64,000 nucleotides of DNA from UBA7430 sp002478765 (GCA_943789355.1 CALSTU010000004.1:124001-188000); one strand, 5' to 3'. Shown: positions 35,245 through 45,256, counted from the first letter of the stretch. The notes: generated from the letters alone by a model not told the origin. Numbers and translations: made by a program.

Positions 35245-37185
35245 ATGACGAAATTATTCGACAACATTCCAGAAGGTCCTTTAGTTGATAAATGGACCCA
35301 ATACAAAGCCGATGCAAAGCTTGTTAACCCTTCTAACAGAAGAAATATCGACATCATTGTTGTCGGAACAGGGTTAGCAGGTGCTTCTGCAGCAGCTTCT
35401 TTAGGTGAAATGGGATTCAATGTAAAATCTTTCTGTTTCCAAGACTCTCCTCGAAGAGCGCACTCCATTGCCGCTCAAGGAGGTATTAACGCATCCAAAA
35501 ACTATCAAAATGATGGAGACAGTACATACCGTCTTTTTTATGACACGATTAAGGGTGGTGATTACAGATCTCGAGAAGCAAACGTTTACCGGTTAGCTGA
35601 GGTATCCACGAACATCATCGATCAATGTGTTGCACAAGGGGTTCCTTTTGCACGCGAGTATGGTGGATTACTAGACAACCGATCTTTTGGTGGAGTACAA
35701 GTTCAACGAACTTTTTATGCAAAAGGTCAAACGGGGCAACAATTATTGATTGGTGCATACCAAGCCTTAAGTCGTCAAATCAACAAGGGTAGCGTCACCA
35801 TGTACAACCGTCATGAAATGATGGATATTGTTAAAGTAGACGGGAAAGCAAGAGGAATTATCGCTCGAAATCTTATTACTGGTGAAATAGAGCGACACTC
35901 TGCCCACGCTGTAGTTATTGCGTCTGGAGGTTATGGAAATGTATTCTTCCTTTCAACCAATGCTATGGGATCAAATTGTACAGCAGGCTGGAAGTCTTAC
36001 AAAAGCGGTGCGCTTTTCGGAAATCCATGCTATGTACAAATACACCCAACGTGTATTCCTGTTTCAGGTGATCACCAGTCCAAATTAACCTTAATGTCGG
36101 AATCCCTCCGTAATGATGGTCGTATATGGGTGCCTAAGAAAAAAGAGGATGCTCAAGCCATTGCTAATGGAAAGAAGACTGCACTTGGTATTGCTGAAGA
36201 AGACAGAGACTATTACTTAGAAAGAAAATATCCAGCGTTTGGAAATTTAGTGCCTCGAGATGTTGCGTCTCGTGCAGCCAAAGAGCGTTGTGATGCTGGA
36301 TTTGGTGTTAACAAAACAGGACAAGCTGTATTTTTAGATTTCTCAGATGCGATCAGTAGAATGGGTAAAGATACCGTTGCTGCACGATATGGGAATTTAT
36401 TCCAAATGTACGAGAAGATTACAGCAGAAAATCCGTACGAAATGCCCATGAAAATTTACCCTGCTGTTCACTACACCATGGGTGGAGTTTGGGTTGACTA
36501 TAACCTTCAGACTACGGTTCCTGGATTGTTTGCTGCTGGGGAGGCCAATTTCTCTGATCATGGCGCTAACCGTTTGGGAGCATCTGCTTTGATGCAAGGT
36601 TTAGCTGATGGCTATTTTGTACTTCCATATACGATATCTAACTATCTTGCGGACGATATCCGTACAGAAAAGATTTCTACAGAACATGCTGAATTTGAAC
36701 AAGCAGAGAAAAATGTAAAAGAACGTTTGGACTTTTTCATTAACAACAAAGGCTCAAAATCTGTAGACTATTTCCACAAAAAACTCGGAAAAATCATCTG
36801 GGAAAATTGTGGGATGGCTCGAAACAAAAAAGACCTCGAAAGTGGAATAAAAGAGGTGAAAGAGCTGCGTGAAGAATTCTGGAAAGAAATCAGAGTCCCA
36901 GGGGTGCAAAACTCACTCAACCAAGAACTGGAAAAAGCGGGTAGAGTTGCTGATTTCATCGAATTGGGTGAACTAATGTGTTACGATGCTTTAGATCGTC
37001 AAGAATCCTGTGGAGGGCATTTCCGTGAAGAATACCAGACACCCGAAGGTGAAGCCTTACGTAATGATGAGGATTACACTTACGTTGCTGCTTGGGAATA
37101 TGATGGTGACGATAAGCAACCTGTTCTTCATAAAGAATCTCTGACGTACGAAAATATTGAGTTGAAACAAAGAAGCTACAAATAA
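35245..37185 (+). CDS. sdhA: succinate dehydrogenase flavoprotein subunit
   Basis: It oxidises succinate to fumarate with covalently bound FAD. The 646-residue protein has IIVVGTGLAGASAAASLGE, the flavin-linking histidine in SPRRAHSIAAQGGINASK, HPTCIP, and AVHYTMGGVWVDYN. Length and motifs match the group with a one-subunit anchor. The stop shares one base with the sdhB start. Confidence 0.96.
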   Translation: MTKLFDNIPEGPLVDKWTQYKADAKLVNPSNRRNIDIIVVGTGLAGASAAASLGEMGFNVKSFCFQDSPRRAHSIAAQGGINASKNYQNDGDSTYRLFYDTIKGGDYRSREANVYRLAEVSTNIIDQCVAQGVPFAREYGGLLDNRSFGGVQVQRTFYAKGQTGQQLLIGAYQALSRQINKGSVTMYNRHEMMDIVKVDGKARGIIARNLITGEIERHSAHAVVIASGGYGNVFFLSTNAMGSNCTAGWKSYKSGALFGNPCYVQIHPTCIPVSGDHQSKLTLMSESLRNDGRIWVPKKKEDAQAIANGKKTALGIAEEDRDYYLERKYPAFGNLVPRDVASRAAKERCDAGFGVNKTGQAVFLDFSDAISRMGKDTVAARYGNLFQMYEKITAENPYEMPMKIYPAVHYTMGGVWVDYNLQTTVPGLFAAGEANFSDHGANRLGASALMQGLADGYFVLPYTISNYLADDIRTEKISTEHAEFEQAEKNVKERLDFFINNKGSKSVDYFHKKLGKIIWENCGMARNKKDLESGIKEVKELREEFWKEIRVPGVQNSLNQELEKAGRVADFIELGELMCYDALDRQESCGGHFREEYQTPEGEALRNDEDYTYVAAWEYDGDDKQPVLHKESLTYENIELKQRSYK

Positions 37186-37946
37186 TGGCTGGAATGAATC
37201 TTACACTTAAAGTTTGGCGCCAAAGCGGCGCAGAAGACAAAGGACGGATTGTCGAATACAAAATATCTGACATCTCTCCAGATATGTCCTTCTTAGAAAT
37301 GATGGATGTTCTTAATGGACAGCTCATTGATAAAGGAGACAACCCTGTATCTTTTGATCACGATTGTCGCGAAGGAATTTGCGGGTCTTGTTCTATGTAC
37401 ATTAATGGTGAACCGCACGGACCTGAGAATCTGATAACAACTTGTCAGTTACACATGCGTTCATTTAAGGACGGAGACACCATATACATTGAACCATGGA
37501 GAGCATCAGCATTTCCGGTGATTAAAGATTTAGTCGTTGACCGATCTGCTTTTGATGCTATCATTCAAGTCGGTGGATACGTTTCTGTAAATACCTCAGG
37601 AAATACTCAGGATGCCAATGCGATTCCAATCCCCAAAGCTGATGCAGACGCTGCATTTGATGCCGCAACTTGTATTGGATGTGGTGCATGTGTAGCAACT
37701 TGTAAGAATTCCTCAGCAATGTTATTTACATCGGCTAAAATTTCTCACCTAGCGCACCTTCCTCAAGGTAAAGTTGAAGCACAAGAACGTGCCCTCAACA
37801 TGGTCGCGAAAATGGATGAGCTCGGATTTGGTAATTGCACCAACACAGGAGACTGTGAGGTACAATGCCCAAAAGGAATTTCTCTAGACAATATCGCTCT
37901 AATGAATCGTGAATTCTTAGGAGCAACATTAAAATCAGAAAAATAA
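37185..37946 (+). CDS. sdhB: succinate dehydrogenase iron-sulfur subunit
   Basis: It passes electrons from FAD to quinone. The 253-residue protein has the 2Fe-2S ligands in CREGICGSCSMYING with TCQLH. Two further cysteine groups, CIGCGACVATCKN and CTNTGDCEVQCPKGI, hold the 4Fe-4S and 3Fe-4S clusters. The clusters are probably built by the SUF system encoded upstream at 25-31 kb. A bidirectional terminator follows. Confidence 0.96.
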   Translation: MAGMNLTLKVWRQSGAEDKGRIVEYKISDISPDMSFLEMMDVLNGQLIDKGDNPVSFDHDCREGICGSCSMYINGEPHGPENLITTCQLHMRSFKDGDTIYIEPWRASAFPVIKDLVVDRSAFDAIIQVGGYVSVNTSGNTQDANAIPIPKADADAAFDAATCIGCGACVATCKNSSAMLFTSAKISHLAHLPQGKVEAQERALNMVAKMDELGFGNCTNTGDCEVQCPKGISLDNIALMNREFLGATLKSEK

Positions 37947-37963
37947 GAAGGTTTTCATAAACC

Positions 37964-37996
37964 AAAAAAGCCCAAGCAATGCTTGGGCTTTTTTTT
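37964..37996. terminator. bidirectional terminator between sdhB and the TerB-DnaJ gene
   Basis: A perfect 14-pair stem (37964-37977 with 37981-37994, loop AAT) has a GC-rich core GCCCAAGC, a T-run on the right and an A-run on the left. It can act on both strands, ending sdhCAB and the converging gene. Confidence 0.93.
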
Positions 37997-38012
37997 GTGG
38001 TTATTTATAGGT

Positions 38013-38741
38013 TTAGTTAAGTCCTCTTTCGTTCTTGATGGCCTCATAGGCTTCTTTAACCTTCATAAACTTTTCTTTTCCCATTTTTTGTTGAGCCTCA
38101 CTCAAATCACTTAACTTATCGGGATGATACTTCATTGCCATCTTTCGGTAGGCTTTTTTGACATCAGCATCAGAAACAGAAGGATCGATGTCTAAGATTT
38201 TATAGTTCTGCTTGGGCTCTTTGTAGAACATCGCCTTTATAGATGCTAAGTCATGGACATTAATGTACATGTAAGCACCAATCTTTTCAATAATCTCGAC
38301 CTCTTTAACATCAATATGGCCATCTGCCATAGATATTCCGTACAAGAAATGAATTAACTGAAGTCGTTGGGCGTGAGAAACATGCTTGTCAATCTGTAAA
38401 CAGATTTGCCGTAAAGAAACCTGTTTGCTGTTTATGATATGCTTAAAAACCTTAAAGCTTTCTTCTGCTCTCTGAGGCCCGAACATTTGCCTGAATTGTG
38501 CACGAACATAGTCCAATTCTCTTTGATCGACCTTCCCATCAGCTTTAATTACATAGGCCGCAAGAATCAATAAACTAATTTCAAACTGAGCTGCCGGCTG
38601 ACTCATGTTTTGATAATGGCGTTGGAAATTCTCTTGCTCATTAGCTTTGCTAAATAAAGAACCCAAAGCATATCCCAACAATGCTCCCATAGGGCCCGCA
38701 AACATCCAGCCGAGGCCACCTGTTATCCACTTTAATTTCAT
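38013..38741 (-). CDS. TerB-like and DnaJ-domain co-chaperone
   Basis: A 242-residue protein with a Gly/Ala-rich hydrophobic N-terminus (GGLGWMFAGPMGALLGYALG) that could touch the membrane. A TerB-like helical domain follows at about residues 50-165, with acidic KADGKVDQREL and MADGHIDVKEVE repeats. The C-terminal J-domain (YKILDIDPSVSDADVKKAYR) carries the HPD motif needed to stimulate DnaK. This is the DjlA-like layout. Which clients it recruits cannot be told. Confidence 0.88.
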   Translation of the reverse strand: MKLKWITGGLGWMFAGPMGALLGYALGSLFSKANEQENFQRHYQNMSQPAAQFEISLLILAAYVIKADGKVDQRELDYVRAQFRQMFGPQRAEESFKVFKHIINSKQVSLRQICLQIDKHVSHAQRLQLIHFLYGISMADGHIDVKEVEIIEKIGAYMYINVHDLASIKAMFYKEPKQNYKILDIDPSVSDADVKKAYRKMAMKYHPDKLSDLSEAQQKMGKEKFMKVKEAYEAIKNERGLN

Positions 38742-38865
38742 CTGTATTAACTTTATTTAGAACACGAGCATATGACCCGTACACAAAAGAACGAAATTCT
38801 TATCCAGAAAACCAATGCTTGGCCCCTGAAAACAACTCTCAGTAACAAACATTTTGTACATTTAG

Positions 38866-39750
38866 GTGGTGAGGCATCTTTTTAAAAATAAAGCAGTAAG
38901 AGACCTTGCTTGGGCAATAAGCTCGAGCGGACTTCTCAATAAATCAATTACTGTAAGCGATGTTATACTTCAACAAGAATACTTGAAATTTGAGCAAACA
39001 CTCATCCGATTAGACAAAAACCCTGATCAACTCATCGAATTTCTATCCACAAAAAACACAAGACGATTGGGACACTATTTCGAGCAACTCGTGTTTTTTT
39101 GGCTAAAACACTCTGAACGATATACCATCAAAGCGAAAAACCTACCGCTTCGAACCGAAAAAAAAGAAACTCTTGGTGAAGTTGATTTAATCGTTTACGA
39201 TGAAGAACTGGAAGTTTATCAGCACTGGGAATTGGCTGTGAAATTTTACCTGGCACAGCAGTGCAATGGAAAAACAACTTACATCGGCCCTAATGCGAAC
39301 GATTATTTACATCTAAAATTAAACAAGCTACTCACACATCAGTGTAAGGTTTTAGAGACTCTCGCGGGTGAAAAGTTACTCAAGCAACTTGGTATTGATG
39401 AGGTAGAATCTAAATTATTTGTAAAAGGGTGTCTTTACTACCATCCCGAACAAAATTACAATTCCATGGAATTTATCCATCCCGAGCACAGCAGCTCTTG
39501 GTGGATTTACTCAAAAGAAGCTGATGATTTTTTATCCAATGATCATCAGTATGTCTTGGTACACAAAAATCAATGGCTGAGTACTCCCACCCAACCGACA
39601 ACACTCATGGGTAAAGTTGAATGCATACAAACCATTCACAAGAGTTTGAGTAAAAGTCCTAGAAGTCTTCAACTGGCATGCTACAAAAACAAGGTCCTCG
39701 TGAGCCAAGGTTTCATAACAAAAGATGAGTGGCCGAAACTAATCTTGTAG
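38866..39750 (+). CDS. DUF1853 family protein, PD-(D/E)XK nuclease-like
   Basis: A 294-residue protein I recognise as DUF1853. The centre carries RRLGHYFEQLVFFWLKH, then LGEVDLIV and HWELAVKFYLA. The E-x-D and E-(x)3-K arrangement recalls PD-(D/E)XK nucleases such as Holliday-junction or very-short-patch enzymes. The start is GTG (38866, or the next GTG), fixed by an in-frame TAG directly before it. No partner gene suggests a substrate. Its 3' end overlaps the converging nhaA by 12 bases. Confidence 0.75.
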   Translation: MVRHLFKNKAVRDLAWAISSSGLLNKSITVSDVILQQEYLKFEQTLIRLDKNPDQLIEFLSTKNTRRLGHYFEQLVFFWLKHSERYTIKAKNLPLRTEKKETLGEVDLIVYDEELEVYQHWELAVKFYLAQQCNGKTTYIGPNANDYLHLKLNKLLTHQCKVLETLAGEKLLKQLGIDEVESKLFVKGCLYYHPEQNYNSMEFIHPEHSSSWWIYSKEADDFLSNDHQYVLVHKNQWLSTPTQPTTLMGKVECIQTIHKSLSKSPRSLQLACYKNKVLVSQGFITKDEWPKLIL

Positions 39751-41076
39751 TGGTTTTGTCTTGAATCGTAATATAAGGTAGCCTATAAGACCGGCAAGAG
39801 CTGAAGTAAACAATATGCTTATTTTGGATATTTGTATGATTCTATCATCGGAAAAAGCAAGCTCGGATATGAATAGTGACATAGTAAACCCTACGGCAGC
39901 AAGAAAGGCCACTCCGTAAATGTGGTTCCATGTAGATCGATCCGGAAGCTCAGCAATACCTAAAGACACCATCAACTTTGACAAGCCAACAATACCAACA
40001 AACTTTCCGATGATTAAACCCAAACCAATACCTAAACTTACAGGATGCATTAATACAGACAATCCCTCACCTTGAAATTGAATACCTGTATTGGCGAGAG
40101 CAAACAGCGGTAAGACAATGAAGGAAATAAAACCACTCAAAGAATGTTCTACTTTCTGAAGCGGAGTCGCTGCATCCATACTAACTTCTTTTATCGTCTC
40201 AAGGATTTCCATTTGGTCATTGGTCACAAACTCATTGTCATTTGGATTGGCTTTCCTAAACATATTGGTCAGAGTATCCAAATTCCTCAAGAATAACTTT
40301 TCATTGATTTTCACTCTGCCCGGAATGGTAAATGCTGCCAACACACCAGCTATAGTGGGGTGAACCCCTGAAAAAAAGAAGGCCATCCACAAGCCCCCAA
40401 TACTTATAATAGAATAGAATAACTGGTTTCTAATCCCCACATAATTTCCAAGAAGAAGAATGAGTAGAAAAACAAAACCCCACATCAAATCATTCACAAA
40501 AATATCCGAAGTATAGAAAAAAGCGATGATGAGTACAGCGCCTAGGTCATCTACAATGGCTAGGGCTGTCAAAAAAATCTTAACAGAGATGGGCACGCGT
40601 TTCCCTAGCAGAGAGAGTATCCCCAAAGAAAAAGCTATATCTGTAGCCATAGGAATTCCCCAACCGTCCTCTGCACTGGTCCCTTGGTTAAAGAACACAT
40701 ATATTAGTGCGGGCACTAGCATTCCTCCTAAAGCTGCTGAAATCGGAAGGATCGCTTTTTTGGGCGAAGACAACTCTCCTCCAAAAATTTCTCTTTTAAT
40801 CTCCAACCCAACACTAAAGAAGAAAATAGCCATCAGGCCGTCGTTAATTAAAACATGCAGGGTTTGCGTAATCGAAAATGAACCTACGGTAAGAGCTAAA
40901 GGAGTGTGCCAAAGAGCTTCATAAGACTCACTCCATCTGGAATTAGCCCATACCATTGCCAACACAACGGCAAAAAAAGTAATGATTGCTGAAGTCGATT
41001 GGTTTTGTAGTAAATGGTTTAATGGATTTAACAATCGCTCTATGGGGGTATACCGACGCTTGATATTTATTTTCAT
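39739..41076 (-). CDS. nhaA: Na+/H+ antiporter NhaA
   Basis: An inner-membrane antiporter that expels Na+ in exchange for protons. The 445-residue protein has about 11-12 membrane segments, the essential pair Asp176-Asp177 in LAIVDDLGAVLIIAFFY, and MATDIAFSLG before it. Additional conserved pieces are FFFSVGLEIKREIF and SGVHPTIAGVLAAFTIP. An internal hydrophilic loop of about 50 residues (roughly 265-315) is longer than in E. coli. It fits an organism from a salty habitat. Confidence 0.95.
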   Translation of the reverse strand: MKINIKRRYTPIERLLNPLNHLLQNQSTSAIITFFAVVLAMVWANSRWSESYEALWHTPLALTVGSFSITQTLHVLINDGLMAIFFFSVGLEIKREIFGGELSSPKKAILPISAALGGMLVPALIYVFFNQGTSAEDGWGIPMATDIAFSLGILSLLGKRVPISVKIFLTALAIVDDLGAVLIIAFFYTSDIFVNDLMWGFVFLLILLLGNYVGIRNQLFYSIISIGGLWMAFFFSGVHPTIAGVLAAFTIPGRVKINEKLFLRNLDTLTNMFRKANPNDNEFVTNDQMEILETIKEVSMDAATPLQKVEHSLSGFISFIVLPLFALANTGIQFQGEGLSVLMHPVSLGIGLGLIIGKFVGIVGLSKLMVSLGIAELPDRSTWNHIYGVAFLAAVGFTMSLFISELAFSDDRIIQISKISILFTSALAGLIGYLILRFKTKPLQD

Positions 41077-41172
41077 AGGCTTACTAAAGATTTACGATTG
41101 CACATAAAAAAACATTCTTATACAAAATTAAGTGTAGAAATGTTATTCTCATAATTTAAGGACAGAAATATC

Positions 41173-42717
41173 TTACAAATCAAACTTAATTCCTTGAGCC
41201 AAGGGCAGCTCTGTAGAATAATTGATTGTGTTCGTTTGTCTACGCATATATGCCTTCCATGCATCTGAACCGGACTCTCTGCCACCTCCAGTTTCTTTTT
41301 CACCTCCAAAAGCACCTCCGATCTCAGCTCCCGAAGTACCAATATTCACATTGGCAATTCCACAATCTGATCCTGCATGAGATAAAAACTGCTCAGCTTC
41401 TCTTAAGTTGGTAGTCATAATGGCTGAAGATAAGCCCTGAGGTACGTCATTTTGCATTTCTATAGCATCATCTAGATTGCTGTACTTCATCAAGTAAAGT
41501 ATCGGTGCAAAAGTTTCATTTTGAACAATTGCATAGTGATTTTTAGCTTCGGCAACTGCAGGTCTAACATAGCAACCCGACTCATAACCCTCGCCCTTCA
41601 AATGACCCCCTGATACAATGATATTGCCACCAACTTCATCTATGGCTTCTAACGCTCTGTTATAGGTGACAACAGCATCCGCATCTATAAGAGGCCCCAC
41701 ATGATTGTTTTCATCCAATGGGTTCCCAATACGAAGTTGCTTATAGGCAGCAACTAATTTTTCTTTAACGGTATGGTAAATACTTTCGTGAATGATTAAA
41801 CGACGCGTAGATGTGCAGCGTTGTCCGGCAGTGCCTACAGCACCAAATACAGCCCCTATCAATGTCACATCGAGATCAGCATCAGGCGTTACAATAATCG
41901 CGTTATTGCCTCCCAACTCCAGTATCGTCTTCCCAAATCGCTTTGCAACCGCCGACCCAACTGACCTTCCCATTCGAGTAGAGCCTGTAGCTGAAATTAG
42001 AGGAATGCGCTTGTCATTCGTCAACCGCTCTCCCAACTTATAATCGCCATTTACCAGAGAACAAATACCTTCCGGCAAATCATTTTCTTTCAATACTTCA
42101 GCCATAATATTCTGACAGGCCACACCACACATCGGTGTTTTTTCCGAGGGTTTCCAGACACATACATTACCACAAACCCAAGCCAAGGCGGTGTTCCAAG
42201 CCCAAACTGCTACTGGAAAATTAAATGCAGAGATGATACCCACTACACCCAAAGGGTGGTACTGGTCGTACATCCGATGACCAGGACGCTCAGAATGCAT
42301 GGTTAAGCCGTGTAATTGGCGAGACAAACCGACAGCGAAATCACAAATGTCAATCATCTCTTGCACTTCACCTAAGCCCTCTTGGTAGGACTTACCCATT
42401 TCGTAGGAAACGAGTTTACCCAAAGGTTCTTTGTAGTCACGTAATTTATTACCAAACTGACGAACAATCTCTCCTCGCTGAGGAGCAGGAACCATTCTCC
42501 AATATTTGAATGCTGCAACGGCCCTGTCTATGACCGTCTCATAATCTTGTTCTGAAGTAACTCCCACCTCACCAATAAGCGCTCCATCAACAGGAGAATA
42601 AGAACGTATTGAAGCCGTTGTTGAAGATCCCAACCAAGTCTTACCCGTAGCGGACCCTTTATTTAATTTAGCGACGCCCAAGGCACTTAGGGCATCATTT
42701 ATCCCATAATTATTCAT
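41173..42717 (-). CDS. ALDH7-family aldehyde dehydrogenase
   Basis: A 514-residue NAD-dependent aldehyde dehydrogenase. It shows SAFNFPVAVWAWN, the general base Glu267 in LELGGNNAIIV, and the nucleophile Cys301 in GTAGQRCTSTRR. The C-terminal segment SGAEIGGAFGGEKETGGGRE is typical of the ALDH7 (antiquitin) branch. Members oxidise alpha-aminoadipic semialdehyde (piperideine-6-carboxylate) in lysine breakdown. No lysine-degradation partner lies nearby, so the substrate is an inference from family resemblance. Confidence 0.88.
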   Translation of the reverse strand: MNNYGINDALSALGVAKLNKGSATGKTWLGSSTTASIRSYSPVDGALIGEVGVTSEQDYETVIDRAVAAFKYWRMVPAPQRGEIVRQFGNKLRDYKEPLGKLVSYEMGKSYQEGLGEVQEMIDICDFAVGLSRQLHGLTMHSERPGHRMYDQYHPLGVVGIISAFNFPVAVWAWNTALAWVCGNVCVWKPSEKTPMCGVACQNIMAEVLKENDLPEGICSLVNGDYKLGERLTNDKRIPLISATGSTRMGRSVGSAVAKRFGKTILELGGNNAIIVTPDADLDVTLIGAVFGAVGTAGQRCTSTRRLIIHESIYHTVKEKLVAAYKQLRIGNPLDENNHVGPLIDADAVVTYNRALEAIDEVGGNIIVSGGHLKGEGYESGCYVRPAVAEAKNHYAIVQNETFAPILYLMKYSNLDDAIEMQNDVPQGLSSAIMTTNLREAEQFLSHAGSDCGIANVNIGTSGAEIGGAFGGEKETGGGRESGSDAWKAYMRRQTNTINYSTELPLAQGIKFDL

Positions 42718-42758
42718 TCTATTTACTTTAAAATTAAACTATAAAATTAAAAAACTTA

Positions 42759-44087
42759 TTATTTGAGGAGTTTGATGATGTCCTGACCGTTTGCAAAAAG
42801 GAGCAAGCCTACCAAAATCAAAAATCCTACAATTTGTGCATATTCTAATAATTTATCTGAAGGCTTTCTGCCCGTTATCATCTCACCCAAAAGAAACATC
42901 ACATGCCCACCATCCAATGCCGGAATTGGCAACATGTTCATAAAGGCCAATACAATAGATAGGAATGCTGTAAAATTCCAAAAAGACTGCCAATCCCAAA
43001 CAGGAGCAAACATCTTGCCTATGCTGATAAAACCTCCCATTCCTTTCCATGCACCAGTCTCAGGGTTCAATATCAATTTCATTTGTTGAACATAGGAGTC
43101 CAAGGTGCTTATTGCTCTTGAAGTTCCTGCAGGAAACGATTCGAGAAAACCGTACTCTCTCCGGTCGTAGTTGATTAATTCACTAGCCGGAAGCGCATAA
43201 ACTCCCATTTTGGCCTCTGCCCCCAAGGTCATGTCAAAATTTAATGTGTCTCTGTCTCTTAGCACAGAAATATTTATCGATTGATTTGCTAGACTCGGCA
43301 ACTTGCTTATGTAATCTGAAAAGTACTGAGCCTCTTCTCCATTTATACCAATAAACCGATCACCTTTTCTAACACCTGCCACTTCTGCCACAGAACCCTC
43401 ACTAAACTGATAGGCTACATAAGGCAAAGCAATTTTTATAAAGCCATTCTTACTATTGCTTTCTATCAACTGCTCAATGATGTTTGAAGGAATAGAAACT
43501 GAAACCTTTTCACCCTTTCGATCAACAAGAACTTCGGTAGCTCCTGAAATGAGAATGGCCTCTGGAACATCTGCAAAATTCTCATAGTATACGCCATCAA
43601 TTTCTAAGATTTTATCCCCGTTTTGAAAGCCAATTTCCTTCGCCAAATCGGAACATTGAATACCGTATTTAACGTTTTCTGTTTTCAGATATGCATCGCC
43701 CCAAGTAAATAAGATCATGGCATAAATAAACATCGCTAAGAGCACATTTACTGTAACTCCGCCGACCATAATGATCAAGCGTTGCCATGCTGGTTTCGAT
43801 CGGAACTCCCAGGGCTGTGGGTCTTTTTTAAGTTGCTCCTTATCCATCGACTCATCAATCATTCCGGATATTTTCACGTAACCTCCAAGAGGCAACCAGC
43901 CAATACCGTATTCCGTACCCCCTATTTTTTTCTTGAACAATGAAAAATAAGGGTCGAAGAATAAGTAAAACTTTTCAACCCGCGTCTTGAATAATTTAGC
44001 GGGAATAAAGTGCCCTAATTCATGTAAAACAATAAGTATGGAGAGGCTCAGAAAAAACTGAGCTGCCTGAATCAATGTTTCGGTCAT
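42759..44087 (-). CDS. rseP: RseP-family site-2 zinc metalloprotease
   Basis: An intramembrane protease of the RseP/S2P family. The 442-residue protein has HExxH (His22, Glu23, His26 in VLHELGHFIPAK) and NMLPIPALDGGHV near the C-terminus, holding the third ligand. About two PDZ-like regions lie between the membrane segments. It cuts anti-sigma factors or remnant signal peptides. It lies four bases after dxr, a pairing common to many bacteria. Confidence 0.93.
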   Translation of the reverse strand: MTETLIQAAQFFLSLSILIVLHELGHFIPAKLFKTRVEKFYLFFDPYFSLFKKKIGGTEYGIGWLPLGGYVKISGMIDESMDKEQLKKDPQPWEFRSKPAWQRLIIMVGGVTVNVLLAMFIYAMILFTWGDAYLKTENVKYGIQCSDLAKEIGFQNGDKILEIDGVYYENFADVPEAILISGATEVLVDRKGEKVSVSIPSNIIEQLIESNSKNGFIKIALPYVAYQFSEGSVAEVAGVRKGDRFIGINGEEAQYFSDYISKLPSLANQSINISVLRDRDTLNFDMTLGAEAKMGVYALPASELINYDRREYGFLESFPAGTSRAISTLDSYVQQMKLILNPETGAWKGMGGFISIGKMFAPVWDWQSFWNFTAFLSIVLAFMNMLPIPALDGGHVMFLLGEMITGRKPSDKLLEYAQIVGFLILVGLLLFANGQDIIKLLK

Positions 44088-44091
44088 TGTA

Positions 44092-45243
44092 TTAAATATT
44101 ATCTGTTGCTATTCTGCGAGCTTCGGCGTCCGAAGCTATGTAATCTTCCAAAGAGGGTTGGTTGACAAATGTACATTTTTGTATCGTATCTGCAAGGATA
44201 TCCGACATCTGTAAAAATCCAATTTTATCCTTTAAAAATGCATCCACCACAACCTCATTTGCCGCATTTAAAATGCAGGGAGCATTCCCCCCTTTTTCAA
44301 GAACATCGTAGGCCAATTTCAGATTTCTGAAAGTCTCAAGGTCAGGCTGTTCAAAAGTTAAATTTGGGTAGTCTAAAAAGTTAAATCGTTCAAATTTATT
44401 CGGCAAACGATCGGGGTAAGCCAATGCGTATTGAATGGGAAGTTTCATGTCGGGCAATCCCAGTTGTGCCTTCATAGACCCATCCTGAAACTGAACCAAG
44501 GAATGAACGATGGATTGCGGGTGAACAATCACTTCAATCTGATCTGACTTTAAGCCAAACAACCATTTTGCTTCAATAACTTCCAAGCCTTTATTCATCA
44601 TACTTGCCGAGTCAATGGTGATTTTGGCTCCCATATCCCAATTGGGATGTTTCAATGCTTGGGCTTTTGATACGGTTGCCAAAGCATTCCGGTTCATTCC
44701 TCTAAAAGGGCCTCCAGATGCTGTTAAGATAATTTTCTCAATGGGGTTGTGAAACTCGCCCGCCAAACATTGAAAAATTGCGGAATGCTCTGAATCTACG
44801 GGATAAATATTTACCCCTTTGGCTTTTGCTCTTTGAGTCACTAATTCTCCAGCAACGACCAAAGTCTCCTTGTTGGCTAAAGCAATGTTTTTGCCCGCAT
44901 CTATAGCGGCTAAGGTCGGTATTAACCCTGCGTAACCTACCAAGGCGGTAAGCACAATGTCTACAGTTTCCATCTGTACAACTTCCGAAAGGGCATCTGC
45001 GCCGGCGTAAACCTTAATGTGATAAGGGTCAAGGGCAGCAAAGACTTGCTCATACAACGTTTCTTCTCCAATAACTACTACGTTCGGATGGTGGGCTATT
45101 GCTTGCTCGATCAGCAAGTCAGCGTTTCGATGGGCTGTTAAAACCTCAACCTCAAAACGATCTTTTTGCTCCAAAACTACCTCCAAAGCTTGCGTACCAA
45201 TGGAGCCTGTTGAGCCTAATATAGCTAGGCGTTTTTTTGTCAT
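44092..45243 (-). CDS. dxr: 1-deoxy-D-xylulose-5-phosphate reductoisomerase
   Basis: The committed step of the MEP isoprenoid pathway, the fosmidomycin target. The 383-residue protein has the NADPH loop ILGSTGSIGTQALEV, NKETLVVAGELV, PVDSEHSAIFQCL, the active-site loop TASGGPFRG, and HPNWDMGAKITIDSASMMNK. The isopentenyl diphosphate it leads to feeds UppS. A -7 element lies only six bases before its start. Confidence 0.96.
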   Translation of the reverse strand: MTKKRLAILGSTGSIGTQALEVVLEQKDRFEVEVLTAHRNADLLIEQAIAHHPNVVVIGEETLYEQVFAALDPYHIKVYAGADALSEVVQMETVDIVLTALVGYAGLIPTLAAIDAGKNIALANKETLVVAGELVTQRAKAKGVNIYPVDSEHSAIFQCLAGEFHNPIEKIILTASGGPFRGMNRNALATVSKAQALKHPNWDMGAKITIDSASMMNKGLEVIEAKWLFGLKSDQIEVIVHPQSIVHSLVQFQDGSMKAQLGLPDMKLPIQYALAYPDRLPNKFERFNFLDYPNLTFEQPDLETFRNLKLAYDVLEKGGNAPCILNAANEVVVDAFLKDKIGFLQMSDILADTIQKCTFVNQPSLEDYIASDAEARRIATDNI

Positions 45244-45248
45244 AAGCG

Positions 45249-45256
45249 CAAATATA
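45249..45256 (-). promoter_or_regulatory. -7 element at the dxr start
   Basis: TATATTTG on the minus strand fully matches TAnnTTTG and ends six bases before the dxr start codon. If used, the message would be almost leaderless. No clear -33 box is present. Confidence 0.4.
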
